Shown here in pieces: positions 35,964-45,354 of a stretch of 64,000 nucleotides of DNA. Under the pieces are notes generated by a model, which worked only from the letters and a program-made list of their open reading frames with translations, was not told where the DNA came from and ran no database searches. Where the stretch lies: positions 62,001-126,000 of the forward strand of contig NZ_JAEIOJ010000010.1 of the NCBI RefSeq assembly GCF_016464305.1, given 5' to 3'. Position 1 is the first letter of the stretch. Every line of letters begins with the position of its first letter. The position numbers and the translations under genes were made by a program. The DNA is from Umezawaea beigongshangensis (GTDB taxonomy: Bacteria > Actinomycetota > Actinomycetes > Mycobacteriales > Pseudonocardiaceae).

Positions 35964-37343
35964 TCACACGGCCGGAATTTCCACGACGATTCGCAATCCC
36001 CCGTCGTCCGGACTTTCCACTCGGATCGAGCCGTCGACGCGCTCCACGATCTGCCGCACGATCGACAGCCCCAATCCCGATCCCGGAACGTTCTGGTGCG
36101 CCGGACTGCGCCAGAAGCGGTCCGTGGCGCGGTCCAGCTCCTCGGCGGCGAGACCGGGCCCGTGGTCGCGCACCGACAGCCGGACGACTCCGTCGCGGCG
36201 GCGCACGTCGACGTCGATCAGCGTGCCCTCCTCGGTGAACTTCAGGGCGTTGTCCAGCAGCGCGTCGAGCACCGCGTCCACTCCGCGGGGCGGAGCGAGC
36301 GCCGTGCCGCCGGGCTCGCCGTCGAGCACCAGGTGCACGTCCTTGGCCGCCGCCGCGGGCTGCCACGCGGTCAGCCGGCCCGCCACGGCGCGGTCCACGT
36401 CCACCACCACCGGGTCGACGGAACTGGACTCCGCGCGCGCCATCGCCAGCAGCTCGTCGAGGATGCGGTTGAGCCGGTCGGCCTCGCCGAGCGCGGCGAC
36501 CTGGTGCACCTCGCCCTCGCCGTCGACGTGGCCCTCCAGGTTGGACAGGCGCAGCTTCAGCGCCGTGAGCGGGTTGCGGAGCTGGTGGGAGGCGTCGGCG
36601 ACGAACGCGCGCTGGGCGGCCAGCACGTCGGCGACGTTGGCCGCCATCTGGTCGAACGAGCGGCTGAGCTGCCGCAGCTCCGGCGGTCCGCTGTCCGCGC
36701 CCACCGGCTGCACCGGCCGTCCCGACACGACGGCGGCCAGCAGCGCGCCGGTGGCGTCGTCGAGCCGGCGCACCGGGCCCAGCGTCCAGCGCACCACGGG
36801 CAGCGCGGCGAGCACGGCCAGCGCCAGCACGCACGCGCTGGCGGCCAGCAGCAGCACCCACCACAGCAGCACCTCGTCGCGGGTCGAGTCCGTCGGCGAG
36901 TAGGTCAGGACGGCGCCGCGGACCTCTCCCTCGACGAGCACGGGCTCGGCGAGGATCAGCAGGTCGTCGTCCCAGGGCATGAACAGCGGCGGGGACGACG
37001 GCAGCCGCCCGACGAGAGCGCCGCTGAGCAGGTCTCCGACCTCGGGTGACGTGAGGTCCACAGCGGAGCGGGACGCCGCCAGGAGCTTGCGGTCGCCGTC
37101 GACGACGGCGACCGCGATCCCGTACAGCTCGTCGTAGCGCTGGAACTCGGGCACGAGCAGCGACGGCTGGTCGTAGTTCAGCGGCCGCTGCGCGATCGAG
37201 GCGAAGCGGTTGGTGTCGGTGAGCCGGTCCAGGAACATCTCCTGCTGCTCCGCCGACGCCACGCCGCGCCCCAGCGGCAGCCCCATGCCGAGCAGGACCA
37301 GCACGACCAGCGACAGCACGATGCCGAGCAGGCGGGAACGCAT
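35964..37343 (-). CDS. two-component sensor histidine kinase
   Basis: The 459-residue kinase has two membrane helices (about 6-24 and 158-183) enclosing an extracellular sensor of about 130 residues. A HAMP linker follows, then the phospho-acceptor His253 in DASHQLRNPLTALKLRL and an ATP-binding domain with DNALKFT (N box), DHGPGL (G1) and GSGLGLSIV (G2). The stimulus is unknown. It directly follows the response regulator gene with no gap, so they are a pair. Neighbouring TAXI binding protein and glutamate transporter genes suggest carboxylate or amino-acid sensing (inference). Confidence 0.92.
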   Translation of the reverse strand: MRSRLLGIVLSLVVLVLLGMGLPLGRGVASAEQQEMFLDRLTDTNRFASIAQRPLNYDQPSLLVPEFQRYDELYGIAVAVVDGDRKLLAASRSAVDLTSPEVGDLLSGALVGRLPSSPPLFMPWDDDLLILAEPVLVEGEVRGAVLTYSPTDSTRDEVLLWWVLLLAASACVLALAVLAALPVVRWTLGPVRRLDDATGALLAAVVSGRPVQPVGADSGPPELRQLSRSFDQMAANVADVLAAQRAFVADASHQLRNPLTALKLRLSNLEGHVDGEGEVHQVAALGEADRLNRILDELLAMARAESSSVDPVVVDVDRAVAGRLTAWQPAAAAKDVHLVLDGEPGGTALAPPRGVDAVLDALLDNALKFTEEGTLIDVDVRRRDGVVRLSVRDHGPGLAAEELDRATDRFWRSPAHQNVPGSGLGLSIVRQIVERVDGSIRVESPDDGGLRIVVEIPAV

Positions 37344-38042
37344 CTACTCCCCGCCCCCGCTCGCCGCGACCGAGGCGTTGCCCAGCCGGTACCCGACGCC
37401 GCGCACCGTCTCCAGCAGCGACGGCCTGCCGAGCTTGGTGCGCAGCGTCGCCACGTGCACGTCCAGGGTGCGGTTGGCGCCGGACCAGGTCCTGCCCCAC
37501 ACCTCGGCGAGGATGCGCTCCCTGGTGCACACGGCCCCGCCCGCGGCCATGACGAGGGCGAGCACCTGGAACTCCTTGCGCGACAGCGCGACGGTGTCAC
37601 CCGCCACGGTGACCTCGTGCCGGCCCAGGTCGACGCGCACGTCGGCCACCTCGAACACCTCGGTGCCCGTCCCGCCGACCCCCACCGGGTCGCCCCTGCG
37701 CCGGCGCACGGCGTGCACCCGCGCGACCAGTTCTCCCACGTCGTAGGGCTTGACCAGGTAGTCGTCCGCCCCCGCGTGCAGCCCGAGGATGCGGTCGTCG
37801 ATCTCGCCCCGCGCCGACACGACGATGATCGCCACGTCACTCGCAGCTCTGATGCTGCGACACAGCGTCACTCCGTCCACATCGGGCAGACCCAGGTCGA
37901 GCAGCACGACGTCGACCCCCGCGAGCCGGTCGAGCGTCCCCCGACCGGTGGCCTGGCGATCGACGGTGAATCCTCTCCGCGTCAACGCCGGGACCAGCGC
38001 TTCTGCGACGCGGTCGTCGTCCTCGACGAGCAGAACCCGCAC
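37344..38042 (-). CDS. OmpR-family response regulator
   Basis: The 232-residue regulator has a receiver domain ([16 protein letters not shown], acidic pocket; phospho-acceptor Asp49 in [13 protein letters not shown]; conserved Lys in [13 protein letters not shown]) and a winged-helix DNA-binding domain ([39 protein letters not shown]). It is partner of the kinase downstream and divergent from gluA, so gluABCD is a natural first target to test. GTG start at 38042. Confidence 0.93.
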   Translation of the reverse strand: MRVLLVEDDDRVAEALVPALTRRGFTVDRQATGRGTLDRLAGVDVVLLDLGLPDVDGVTLCRSIRAASDVAIIVVSARGEIDDRILGLHAGADDYLVKPYDVGELVARVHAVRRRRGDPVGVGGTGTEVFEVADVRVDLGRHEVTVAGDTVALSRKEFQVLALVMAAGGAVCTRERILAEVWGRTWSGANRTLDVHVATLRTKLGRPSLLETVRGVGYRLGNASVAASGGGE

Positions 38043-38117
38043 GACGGTCCCTCCCGAATACGTCCAGCTGACCTGTGACAGAGTTGAGACCCTAAGTCTT
38101 GCTCAATCACCTGGACT

Positions 38118-38135
38118 GGTGTGGTCATTCACACC
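38118..38135. promoter_or_regulatory. palindrome in the response regulator / gluA intergenic region
   Basis: GGTGTG-GTCATT-CACACC (38118-38135) is a perfect 6-6-6 inverted repeat in the divergent control region, next to TAGCTT (38136-38141), a possible -10 for gluA. It may bind the response regulator or another repressor. Confidence 0.4.
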
Positions 38136-38178
38136 TAGCTTTTCGGCCATCGCCGACGACCCCCCAATGGAGGACTGG

Positions 38179-38934
38179 ATGACTTCCCCCGCTCAGGCGC
38201 CGCCGATGATCCGGATGGCGGGCGTGGACAAGTTCTTCGGGCCCCTCCACGTTCTGAAGAACGTGGAGCTCGAAGTTCCCAAGGGCCAGGTCGTCGTGGT
38301 GCTGGGCCCGTCCGGCTCCGGCAAGTCGACGCTGTGCCGCACGATCAACCGCTTGGAGCCCATCGACTCCGGAACCATCGAGGTCGACGGTCAGCCCCTC
38401 CCGTCGGAGGGCAAGCAGCTCGCTCGCCTGCGTGCCGACGTGGGCATGGTGTTCCAGTCGTTCAACCTGTTCGCGCACAAGAGCATCGTCGACAACGTCA
38501 TGCTGGCCCCGGTGAAGGTCCGCAAGACCTCCACCTCGGAGGCGCGCAAGAAGGCCATGGAGCTGCTCGAGCGCGTCGGGATCGCGAACCAGGCCGAGAA
38601 GTTCCCCGCACAGCTCTCCGGCGGTCAGCAGCAGCGGGTGGCCATCGCCCGCGCGCTCGCGATGAACCCGAAGGTGATGCTGTTCGACGAGCCCACCTCC
38701 GCACTCGACCCCGAGATGGTGCAGGAGGTGCTCGACGTGATGACCACGCTGGCCTCCGAGGGCATGACCATGCTCGTGGTCACCCACGAGATGGGCTTCG
38801 CCCGCAAGGCGGCCGACCGCGTGATCTTCATGGCCGACGGCGAGGTCGTGGAGGACTCCACGCCCACCGAGTTCTTCTCCGCGCCGAAGTCCAACCGCGC
38901 GAAGGACTTCCTCGGCAAGATCCTGACGCACTGA
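38179..38934 (+). CDS. gluA: glutamate ABC transporter ATP-binding protein
   Basis: The 251-residue ATPase drives the polar-amino-acid importer. Walker A is GPSGSGKST at 43-51, the Q-loop is in [11 protein letters not shown], the signature is [15 protein letters not shown], Walker B is [14 protein letters not shown], and the switch His is in VVTHEMGF. The ATG at 38179 is preferred over an in-frame ATG at 38167 because GGAGG lies between them at correct spacing. It is the first gene of gluABCD, the same order as in Corynebacterium glutamicum, where this operon also lies beside recX-recA. Confidence 0.95.
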   Translation: MTSPAQAPPMIRMAGVDKFFGPLHVLKNVELEVPKGQVVVVLGPSGSGKSTLCRTINRLEPIDSGTIEVDGQPLPSEGKQLARLRADVGMVFQSFNLFAHKSIVDNVMLAPVKVRKTSTSEARKKAMELLERVGIANQAEKFPAQLSGGQQQRVAIARALAMNPKVMLFDEPTSALDPEMVQEVLDVMTTLASEGMTMLVVTHEMGFARKAADRVIFMADGEVVEDSTPTEFFSAPKSNRAKDFLGKILTH

Positions 38935-38992
38935 AGTTCCCGAACTGCGGCGCTCGCGCGAGCGCTGCCGACAACAGAGCAGGAGTCAGACG

Positions 38993-39877
38993 ATGAGGGT
39001 TCGCACCCTTGCGATGGTGCTGCTGGCAGGCGGCCTCGCCCTGAGCGCGTGTGGCAAGGAGGGCACCCCGACCGACTCCGGTCAGGCGGCCCCGTCGCAG
39101 TCCGTCGCCGCCGACGTGTCCGTGGACGGTTCGCCCACGTTCGACGCCATCAAGGCCCGCGGCAAGGTCGTCATCGGCGTCAAGGAGGACCAGCCGGGCC
39201 TCGGTTACAAGGACCCGACGACCAACAAGTACAGCGGTTTCGACGTCGAGGTCGCCAAGCTGGTCGCCGCGCAGCTCGGCTACGGCGAGGACAAGATCGA
39301 GTACAAGGCGATCCCGTCCGCCGGTCGCGAGCAGGCGATCATCAACGGTGACGTCGACTACTACGTCGGCACCTACACGATCAACGACGGCCGCAAGGAG
39401 AAGATCTCCTTCGCCGGACCGTACTTCGTCGCCGGTCAGGACCTGCTGGTCAAGGCCGACAACACCGACATCACCGGCCCGGAGACCCTCAAGGGCAAGA
39501 ACGTCTGCTCGGCCACCGGCTCCACCCCGATCAAGCGGGTCAAGGACCAGGGCCTGACCGACAAGATCACCGAGTTCCAGAACTACTCGCAGTGCGTCGC
39601 GAAGCTGGACGAGGGCGCCGTCGACGCCGTCACCACCGACGACGCGATCCTCAAGGGCTACGCCGCCGCCGAGGAGGGCAAGTACAAGGTCGTCGGCAAG
39701 ACGTTCTCCGAGGAGCCCTACGGCATCGGCCTGCCGAAGGACGACAAGGCGCTGCGCGACAAGGTGAACGACGTCCTGCAGGCGTCGCTGGACGACGGCA
39801 CGTGGCAGAAGATCTACGACGCGACGCTCGGCAAGTCGGGTTCGCCGGCCACCAAGCCGACCATCGACCGCTACTGA
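38993..39877 (+). CDS. gluB: glutamate-binding lipoprotein
   Basis: The 294-residue lipoprotein (lipobox LALSAC) is the substrate receptor of the glutamate importer. It has the family-3 solute-binding fold: GKVVIGVKEDQPGLGYKDP, SGFDVEVAKLVAAQL, REQAIINGDVDYYVGTYTIND and EEPYGIGLPKDDKAL. A Cys pair near 172 and 200 (NVCSATG, YSQCVAK) may form a disulfide. It lies between gluA and gluC, and a stem-loop after it may raise its mRNA level relative to the permeases. Confidence 0.94.
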   Translation: MRVRTLAMVLLAGGLALSACGKEGTPTDSGQAAPSQSVAADVSVDGSPTFDAIKARGKVVIGVKEDQPGLGYKDPTTNKYSGFDVEVAKLVAAQLGYGEDKIEYKAIPSAGREQAIINGDVDYYVGTYTINDGRKEKISFAGPYFVAGQDLLVKADNTDITGPETLKGKNVCSATGSTPIKRVKDQGLTDKITEFQNYSQCVAKLDEGAVDAVTTDDAILKGYAAAEEGKYKVVGKTFSEEPYGIGLPKDDKALRDKVNDVLQASLDDGTWQKIYDATLGKSGSPATKPTIDRY

Positions 39878-39887
39878 TCGGCTGATC

Positions 39888-39933
39888 GTGTGGCCGGTGA
39901 TCTCGTGGAACGGCACGGGGTCACCGGCCACAC
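39888..39933 (+). promoter_or_regulatory. stem-loop between gluB and gluC
   Basis: GTGTGGCCGGTGA (39888-39900) and TCACCGGCCACAC (39921-39933) form a perfect 13-bp stem with a 20-base loop in the gap after the binding-protein gene. Such elements often stabilise upstream mRNA or end part of the transcripts. Confidence 0.6.
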
Positions 39934-39960
39934 CCCCATCATCCCCCGGCGAGGAAACCG

Positions 39961-40608
39961 ATGAGCGTCCTTACCAACAACATCGACCTCTACCTGCGGG
40001 CGTTCGGCACCACGATCCAGCTGTTCTTCTTCTCGGCGATCGGCTCGCTGGTGCTCGGAACGTTCCTGGCGATGCTGCGGGTGAGCCCCGTCCCGGTGCT
40101 CCGGGCGGCCGCCACCACGTACGTCACCCTGCTGCGCAACACGCCGCTGACCCTCGTGTTCTTCTTCTTCCTCTTCGCGTACCCGCTGCTGAAGATCCTG
40201 CAGCTGGAGCCCTTCCCCGCTGCGGCGGTGGCGCTGACGCTCTACACCTCGGCCTTCATCTGCGAGGTCGTCCGCTCGGGCATCAACACCGTTCCCGTCG
40301 GACAGGCCGAGGCGTCCCGCGCCCTCGGACTGACCTTCTCGCAGATGCTGTCGAACGTGGTGCTCCCGCAGGCCGTGCGTTCGGTCGTCCCCCCGCTGGT
40401 GAGCACGCTGATCGCACTGCTGAAGAACACCACGATCGCCGCGGGCTTCTCCGTGGCCGAGGCCGGCTCCATCAGCTACAGCCTGTCGGAGCAGGGTGAG
40501 GACCTCCTCGCCGGTCTCGCCTGGGTCGCGGTCTTCTTCGTCGTCCTGGTGATCCCGCTGACGCTGCTGCAGCGCAGCCTCGAGAAGCGCTGGAGCGTCG
40601 CCCGATGA
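39961..40608 (+). CDS. gluC: glutamate ABC transporter permease
   Basis: The 215-residue permease of the HisMQ type has about five membrane helices and the EAA coupling loop (GQAEASRALGLTFSQMLSNVVLPQA, interrupted here after Leu). It starts at an ATG after a GGCGAGGAAACC site and ends overlapping gluD by ATGA, so the two permeases are made together and form a heterodimer that GluA energises. Confidence 0.94.
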   Translation: MSVLTNNIDLYLRAFGTTIQLFFFSAIGSLVLGTFLAMLRVSPVPVLRAAATTYVTLLRNTPLTLVFFFFLFAYPLLKILQLEPFPAAAVALTLYTSAFICEVVRSGINTVPVGQAEASRALGLTFSQMLSNVVLPQAVRSVVPPLVSTLIALLKNTTIAAGFSVAEAGSISYSLSEQGEDLLAGLAWVAVFFVVLVIPLTLLQRSLEKRWSVAR

Positions 40609-41474
40609 CTTCCGTCCTGTTCGACGTCCCCGGCCCCAAGGCGCGGACCCGGCACCGGGCCATGGCGGTCGTCGGCACCCTCGGGCTGCTCGCGCTGATC
40701 GCGTTCGTGCTGTACCGCTTCTACGACAGCGGGCAGTTCACCGCGAAGAAGTGGGAGTGGCTCCAGTACGAGGCCATCCAGATCGGCTTGCTGGAGGGCT
40801 ACCTCGCGACGCTCCAGGCGTTCGCGGTCGCCGCGGTCGGCGCTCTGCTGTTCGGCGCGGTCTTCGCGACGGCCCGGCTGTCGGACCACAAGTTCTTCAG
40901 CGCCCCGGCGACCGCGATCGTGGAGTTCTTCCGCGCCGTGCCGCTGCTGATCATGATGTTCCTGCTGTACTTCGGCTTCCCGACCATCGGCGTGAAGATG
41001 ACGCCGTTCGTGGTGGTCGTGATCAGCTTGATCCTCTACAACGGCTCGGTGCTCGCCGAGGTGTTCCGCGCGGGCATCCTGTCGCTGCCGCGCGGGCAGA
41101 GCGAGGCCGCGTACGCGCTGGGGATGCGCAAGACGCAGGTGATGGTCCTGGTGCTGCTGCCGCAGGCGCTGCGCGCGATGCTGCCCACGATCATCAGCCA
41201 GCTCGTGGTGCTGCTCAAGGACACGGCGCTGGGCTTCATCATCACCTACGAGGAACTGCTGTACTACGCGAAGAATCTCGGTGGTTCGCTGGAGTTCAGC
41301 CGTCCCTTCGTGCCGGTGACGATCGTGGTGGCGGTCATGTACATCGCCACCTGCCTGCTCCTGACGTGGCTCGCCACGTACCTGGAGAAGCGCAACCGCC
41401 GCAGCTCGAAGGTGGCGCACATCGACACCAAGAAGGCCGAGGAGACGGTCCTCGTCGGCGACAGCACGATCTAG
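40605..41474 (+). CDS. gluD: glutamate ABC transporter permease
   Basis: The 289-residue HisMQ-type permease is partner of GluC. It has a longer cytoplasmic N terminus, about five helices and an EAA loop (GQSEAAYALGMRKTQVMVLVLLPQ, interrupted before the last helix). The C-terminal tail is Lys/Arg-rich. It is the last gene of the operon and is followed by a strong terminator. Confidence 0.94.
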   Translation: MTSVLFDVPGPKARTRHRAMAVVGTLGLLALIAFVLYRFYDSGQFTAKKWEWLQYEAIQIGLLEGYLATLQAFAVAAVGALLFGAVFATARLSDHKFFSAPATAIVEFFRAVPLLIMMFLLYFGFPTIGVKMTPFVVVVISLILYNGSVLAEVFRAGILSLPRGQSEAAYALGMRKTQVMVLVLLPQALRAMLPTIISQLVVLLKDTALGFIITYEELLYYAKNLGGSLEFSRPFVPVTIVVAVMYIATCLLLTWLATYLEKRNRRSSKVAHIDTKKAEETVLVGDSTI

Positions 41475-41485
41475 CTCGACCGTTC

Positions 41486-41535
41486 CGCGTTCGAGGGGCG
41501 TCTTCCCGTGTCCGGGGAGGCGCCCCTCGAACGCG
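41486..41535. terminator. 15-bp bidirectional stem-loop terminator
   Basis: Perfect 15-base arms (41486-41500 and 41521-41535) surround a 20-base loop that can itself pair partly. It lies between gluD and the convergent sdhB. Confidence 0.75.
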
Positions 41536-41546
41536 ACAGGGGTGGA

Positions 41547-42296
41547 TCAGCGGCGGCGGAAGATCTTGTCGCCGAGCCACACCACCGGGTCGTAGCGGCG
41601 GTCCGCGACGCGTTCCTTCATCGGGATCAGGGCGTTGTCGGTGATCTTGATGTGCTCCGGGCACACCTCGGTGCAGCACTTGGTGATGTTGCACATTCCC
41701 AGGCCGTGCGCGGACTGCGCGGCGTCCACCCGGTCGGCCGTGTCCAGCGGGTGCATCTCCAGCTCCGCCACGCGCATCAGGAAGCGCGGTCCGGCGAAGG
41801 ACGCCTTGTTCTCCTCGTGGTCGCGCACCACGTGGCAGGTGTCCTGGCACAGGAAGCACTCGATGCACTTGCGGAACTCCTGCGAGCGCGCCACGTCGAC
41901 CTGGCTCATCCGGTAGTCGCCCGGCGCGAGGTCCTCCGGCGGGCTGAACGAGGGGACCTCGCGGGCCTTCTCGTAGTTGAACGACACGTCGGTCACGAGG
42001 TCGCGGATCACCGGGAACGCGCGCATGGGGGTGACCGTCACGGTCTCCGACTCGGTGAAGACCGACATGCGCGTCATGCACAGCAGACGCGGGCGGCCGT
42101 TGATCTCCGCCGAGCAGGAGCCGCACTTGCCCGCCTTGCAGTTCCACCGCACGGCGAGGTCGGGTGCCTGCGTCGCCTGGATGCGGTGGACGACGTCGAG
42201 CACGACCTCGCCCTCGTTGACCTCGACGGTGAAGTCGCGCAGCTCGCCGCCGTCCGCGTCACCGCGCCACACCCGGAACCTGCCCTGGTAGCCCAT
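41547..42296 (-). CDS. sdhB: succinate dehydrogenase iron-sulfur subunit
   Basis: The 249-residue subunit passes electrons from flavin to quinone. It has the [2Fe-2S] ligands in NCKAGKCGSC and LLC, and the ferredoxin-type ligands in CIECFLCQDTC, GMCNITKCC and TEVCPEH. The sequence resembles M. tuberculosis Sdh1 subunit Rv0247c. It starts one base after the sdhA stop. Confidence 0.94.
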   Translation of the reverse strand: MGYQGRFRVWRGDADGGELRDFTVEVNEGEVVLDVVHRIQATQAPDLAVRWNCKAGKCGSCSAEINGRPRLLCMTRMSVFTESETVTVTPMRAFPVIRDLVTDVSFNYEKAREVPSFSPPEDLAPGDYRMSQVDVARSQEFRKCIECFLCQDTCHVVRDHEENKASFAGPRFLMRVAELEMHPLDTADRVDAAQSAHGLGMCNITKCCTEVCPEHIKITDNALIPMKERVADRRYDPVVWLGDKIFRRR

Positions 42297-42297
42297 C

Positions 42298-44187
42298 TCA
42301 GCTCCCCGTTCCGCTGCGCCCGGTCAGCTCGTCGCCCGTGAGGTACTTCTGCAGCTCGGTGTGCTCGAACAGCGCCAGCAGGTCGTCCCTGATGGGGACC
42401 TGCGGCTGCTCGGTCACCGTCACGCCGTCGGCGGTGGCCCGGCAGACCAGGAGGGTGCGCCGCCAGTCCGGGTCCATCCGCGGGTGGTCGTCGCGGGTGT
42501 GGCCGCCGCGGCTCTCCGTGCGCAGCAGCGCCGCGCGGGCGACGCACTCGCTGACCAGCAGCATGTTCCGCAGGTCCAGCGCGAGGTGCCAGCCGGGGTT
42601 GAACTGCCGGTGCCCCTCGACGGTCACCGCCTCGGCGCGGCGGCGCAGCTCGGCCAGGCGCTCCAGCGCCCGCTCCATCTCACCGGCCGTGCGGATGATG
42701 CCGACCAGGTCGTTCATCGCCTGTTGCAGCTCGACGTGCAGCGTGTACGGGTTCTCGCCGCTCGCACCGGAGAACGGCACCAGGGCGGTGTGCTCGGCGG
42801 CGGCCAGCGCCTGCTCCGGCGGCACGGGCCGGGTGGTAAGCGTCCGCACGTACTCGGCGGCTCCCGCTCCGGCCCGGCGGCCGAACACCAGCAGGTCGGA
42901 CAGCGAGTTGCCGCCGAGCCGGTTCGAGCCGTGCATCCCTCCGGAGACCTCACCGGCGGCGAACAGGCCGGGCACGGACGAGGCCGCGGTGTCGGGGTCG
43001 ACCTCCACCCCGCCCATCACGTAGTGGCAGGTCGGTCCGACCTCCATCGGCTCCGCCGTGATGTCGACGTCGGCCAGCTCCTTGAACTGGTGGTGCATCG
43101 ACGGCAGGCGGCGCTCGATCTCCTCCGCGGGCAGCCGCGTCGACACGTCGAGGAAGACGCCGCCGTGCTCGGAGCCGCGACCGGCCTTCACCTCGGAGTT
43201 GATGGCGCGCGCCACCTCGTCGCGGGGCAGCAGCTCGGGGGGTCTGCGGTTGTTCTCCGGATCGGCGTACCAGCGGTCCGCCTCGGCCTCGTCGTCGGCG
43301 TACTTGTCCTTGAAGACGCTCGGCACGTAGCCGAACATGAACCGCGAGCCCTCGGAGTTGCGCAGCACGCCGCCGTCGCCGCGCACGGACTCGGTGACGA
43401 GGATGCCCTTCACGCTCGGCGGCCAGACCATCCCCGTGGGGTGGAACTGCACGAACTCCATGTTGATCAGCGACGCCCCCGCCCTCAGCGCGAGGGCGTG
43501 GCCGTCGCCGGTGTACTCCCAGGAGTTCGAGGTGACCTTGAACGACTTGCCGATGCCACCGGTCGCGAGGATCACCGCGGGGGCTGTGAACAGCACGAAC
43601 CTGCCCGACTCGCGCCAGTAGCCGAACGCGCCCGCGATCCGGTCGCCGTCGAGCAGCAGGTCCGTCACGGTGCACTCGGCGAACACCCGCAGCGCCGACT
43701 CGTGGTCGCCGGTCCGCGCGAAGTCCTCCTGCTGCAACGACACGACCTTCTGCTGGAGGCTGCGGATCAGCTCCAGCCCGGTGCGGTCGCCGACGTGCGC
43801 GAGTCGCGGGTACTCGTGGCCACCGAAGTTGCGCTGGCTGATCCGGCCGTCGGCGGTGCGGTCGAACAGCGCGCCGTAGGTCTCCAGCTCCCACACGCGG
43901 TCCGGCGCCTCGCGGGCGTGCAGCTCGGCCATGCGCCAGTTGTTGAGGAACTTGCCGCCGCGCATCGTGTCGCGGAAGTGCACCCGCCAGTCGTCGCTCG
44001 CGTTGGCGTTGCCCATCGCCGCGGCGATGCCGCCCTCCGCCATCACCGTGTGCGCCTTGCCGAACAGGGACTTGCACACCACGGCCGTGCGCACGCCGTG
44101 CTCGCGCGCCTCGATCGCGGCCCGCAGGCCCGCGCCCCCGGCACCGATCACCAGGACGTCGAACTCGTGCCGCTCCAGCTCGGGCAT
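42298..44187 (-). CDS. sdhA: succinate dehydrogenase flavoprotein subunit
   Basis: The 629-residue subunit oxidises succinate to fumarate. It has the FAD-binding start FDVLVIGAGGAGLRAAIEA, the HTVMAEGGIAAAMGN segment with the likely flavin-linked His, the active-site QFHPTG, and GGVEVDPDTAAS near the capping domain. The ATG follows GAGGAG. The set with sdhC and sdhB corresponds to mycobacterial Sdh1 (Rv0247c-Rv0249c). Fumarate reduction is the alternative direction; sequence alone does not decide. Confidence 0.95.
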   Translation of the reverse strand: MPELERHEFDVLVIGAGGAGLRAAIEAREHGVRTAVVCKSLFGKAHTVMAEGGIAAAMGNANASDDWRVHFRDTMRGGKFLNNWRMAELHAREAPDRVWELETYGALFDRTADGRISQRNFGGHEYPRLAHVGDRTGLELIRSLQQKVVSLQQEDFARTGDHESALRVFAECTVTDLLLDGDRIAGAFGYWRESGRFVLFTAPAVILATGGIGKSFKVTSNSWEYTGDGHALALRAGASLINMEFVQFHPTGMVWPPSVKGILVTESVRGDGGVLRNSEGSRFMFGYVPSVFKDKYADDEAEADRWYADPENNRRPPELLPRDEVARAINSEVKAGRGSEHGGVFLDVSTRLPAEEIERRLPSMHHQFKELADVDITAEPMEVGPTCHYVMGGVEVDPDTAASSVPGLFAAGEVSGGMHGSNRLGGNSLSDLLVFGRRAGAGAAEYVRTLTTRPVPPEQALAAAEHTALVPFSGASGENPYTLHVELQQAMNDLVGIIRTAGEMERALERLAELRRRAEAVTVEGHRQFNPGWHLALDLRNMLLVSECVARAALLRTESRGGHTRDDHPRMDPDWRRTLLVCRATADGVTVTEQPQVPIRDDLLALFEHTELQKYLTGDELTGRSGTGS

Positions 44188-44196
44188 GGAACTCCT

Positions 44197-44985
44197 CTAG
44201 AAGAAGCGGGGATCGGTGATGGTGCCGCTCGCCACGAGCGAGACGTAGAGGTCCGCGAAGGCCACGGAGAACAGCGACAGCCACGCCCAGCGCATGTGGT
44301 GGCCGTTGAGCTTCGACACCCACGTCCACGCGCGGTAGCGCAGCGGGTGCCGGGAGAAGTGCTTGAGACGACCGCCGACGACGTGGCGGCACGAGTGGCA
44401 CGACAGGGAGTACAGCCAGAGCAGCGCGGCGTTCGCGAGCAGCACCAGCGTGCCGAGTCCGGCGTGCCCCCACTCGCCGTCGGCGTCGCGGAACGCGATC
44501 ACGGCGTCGTAGGTGAGGATCACGTTGAAGACCAGACCGGCGTAGAAGAAGTACCGGTGCGCGTTGTTGAGGATCAGCGGGAAGCGCGTCTCGCCCGAGT
44601 ACCTCGCGTGCGGCTCGGCGACCGCGCAGGCCGGTGGCGACGCCCAGAACGCCCGGTAGTACGCCTTGCGGTAGTAGTAGCAGGTCATCCGGAACCCCAG
44701 CGGGAACACCAGGATCAGCAGCGCGGGCGAGAGCGTCCACCACTGCCCCACCAGGTGCAGCTCGCCGGAGCCGGGCAGGCAGTTCGCGGCGAGGCACGGC
44801 GAGTAGAACGGCGACACGTAGGGCGCGCTGTAGTAGGCGGTGTTCGCGAAGGCGCGGAACGTCGCGTACACGACGAACGCCCCCAGTGCCGCCGCCGTGA
44901 GCGCGGACTGCAGCCACCAGCGGTCGGTGCGCAGCGTGCGCGCCCCGATCTCCGCCCTGCCGCGCGCGTCCTGACCGGCCGTCAT
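44197..44985 (-). CDS. sdhC: succinate dehydrogenase cytochrome b membrane anchor
   Basis: The 262-residue protein has about five membrane helices with several His residues (SCHSCRHVVGG; LILNNAHRYFF) able to hold two haems, as in Rv0249c-type anchors. It binds menaquinone and holds the SdhAB heads. It is the first gene of sdhCAB. It is annotated as hypothetical or cytochrome b in many genomes because it is far from SdhC/SdhD of proteobacteria. Confidence 0.85.
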   Translation of the reverse strand: MTAGQDARGRAEIGARTLRTDRWWLQSALTAAALGAFVVYATFRAFANTAYYSAPYVSPFYSPCLAANCLPGSGELHLVGQWWTLSPALLILVFPLGFRMTCYYYRKAYYRAFWASPPACAVAEPHARYSGETRFPLILNNAHRYFFYAGLVFNVILTYDAVIAFRDADGEWGHAGLGTLVLLANAALLWLYSLSCHSCRHVVGGRLKHFSRHPLRYRAWTWVSKLNGHHMRWAWLSLFSVAFADLYVSLVASGTITDPRFF

Positions 44986-45031
44986 CGATCCACCTCGGTT
45001 CCACGTCGTCGTGGTGCGAGCGTCGGTGCGT

Positions 45032-45052
45032 CCCGCCCGGTTCCCGGGCGGG
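45032..45052 (-). terminator. 9-bp stem-loop terminator
   Basis: CCCGCCCGG (45032-45040) pairs with CCGGGCGGG (45044-45052) just after the stop of the small gene at 45058 and before the sdhC start, separating the two. Confidence 0.55.
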
Positions 45053-45057
45053 GAATG

Positions 45058-45354
45058 TCAGCCGCGGGGGCGGTGGTAACCGCCCAGACCCTCGTCGTCC
45101 GCGTCCTGCCAGAGCTTCGGGTCGTACGGCGTGTCCGACACGACGACGACCTCGCGCTCGATCCGCGGCGCCTCGCGCTGCCTCGGCGTGCTGTCGAGGT
45201 CCGCGAGTTCCGCCGCGTCGATGTCCGTGCGCTCCACGTCGTTGGCGAGCCGCTGCACCGCGGCCACGTCCCCGTAGCGCCCGCGCAGCGCGGCCACGCA
45301 CTGCCTGAGCTGGCCGATCGTCCTGCGCAGTTCCACGATCTCCGTGGACGTCAT
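45058..45354 (-). CDS. 98-residue conserved hypothetical protein
   Basis: The protein opens with a helix (STEIVELRRTIGQLRQCVAALRGRYG) and continues with an acidic, probably flexible tail (DTPYDPKLWQDADDEGLGG). The ATG at 45354 follows CCGGAGGTG; the frame is open up to 45522 without similarity. It lies upstream of sdhCAB with its own terminator. I know no function; a small accessory of the dehydrogenase is possible only by position. Confidence 0.65.
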   Translation of the reverse strand: MTSTEIVELRRTIGQLRQCVAALRGRYGDVAAVQRLANDVERTDIDAAELADLDSTPRQREAPRIEREVVVVSDTPYDPKLWQDADDEGLGGYHRPRG

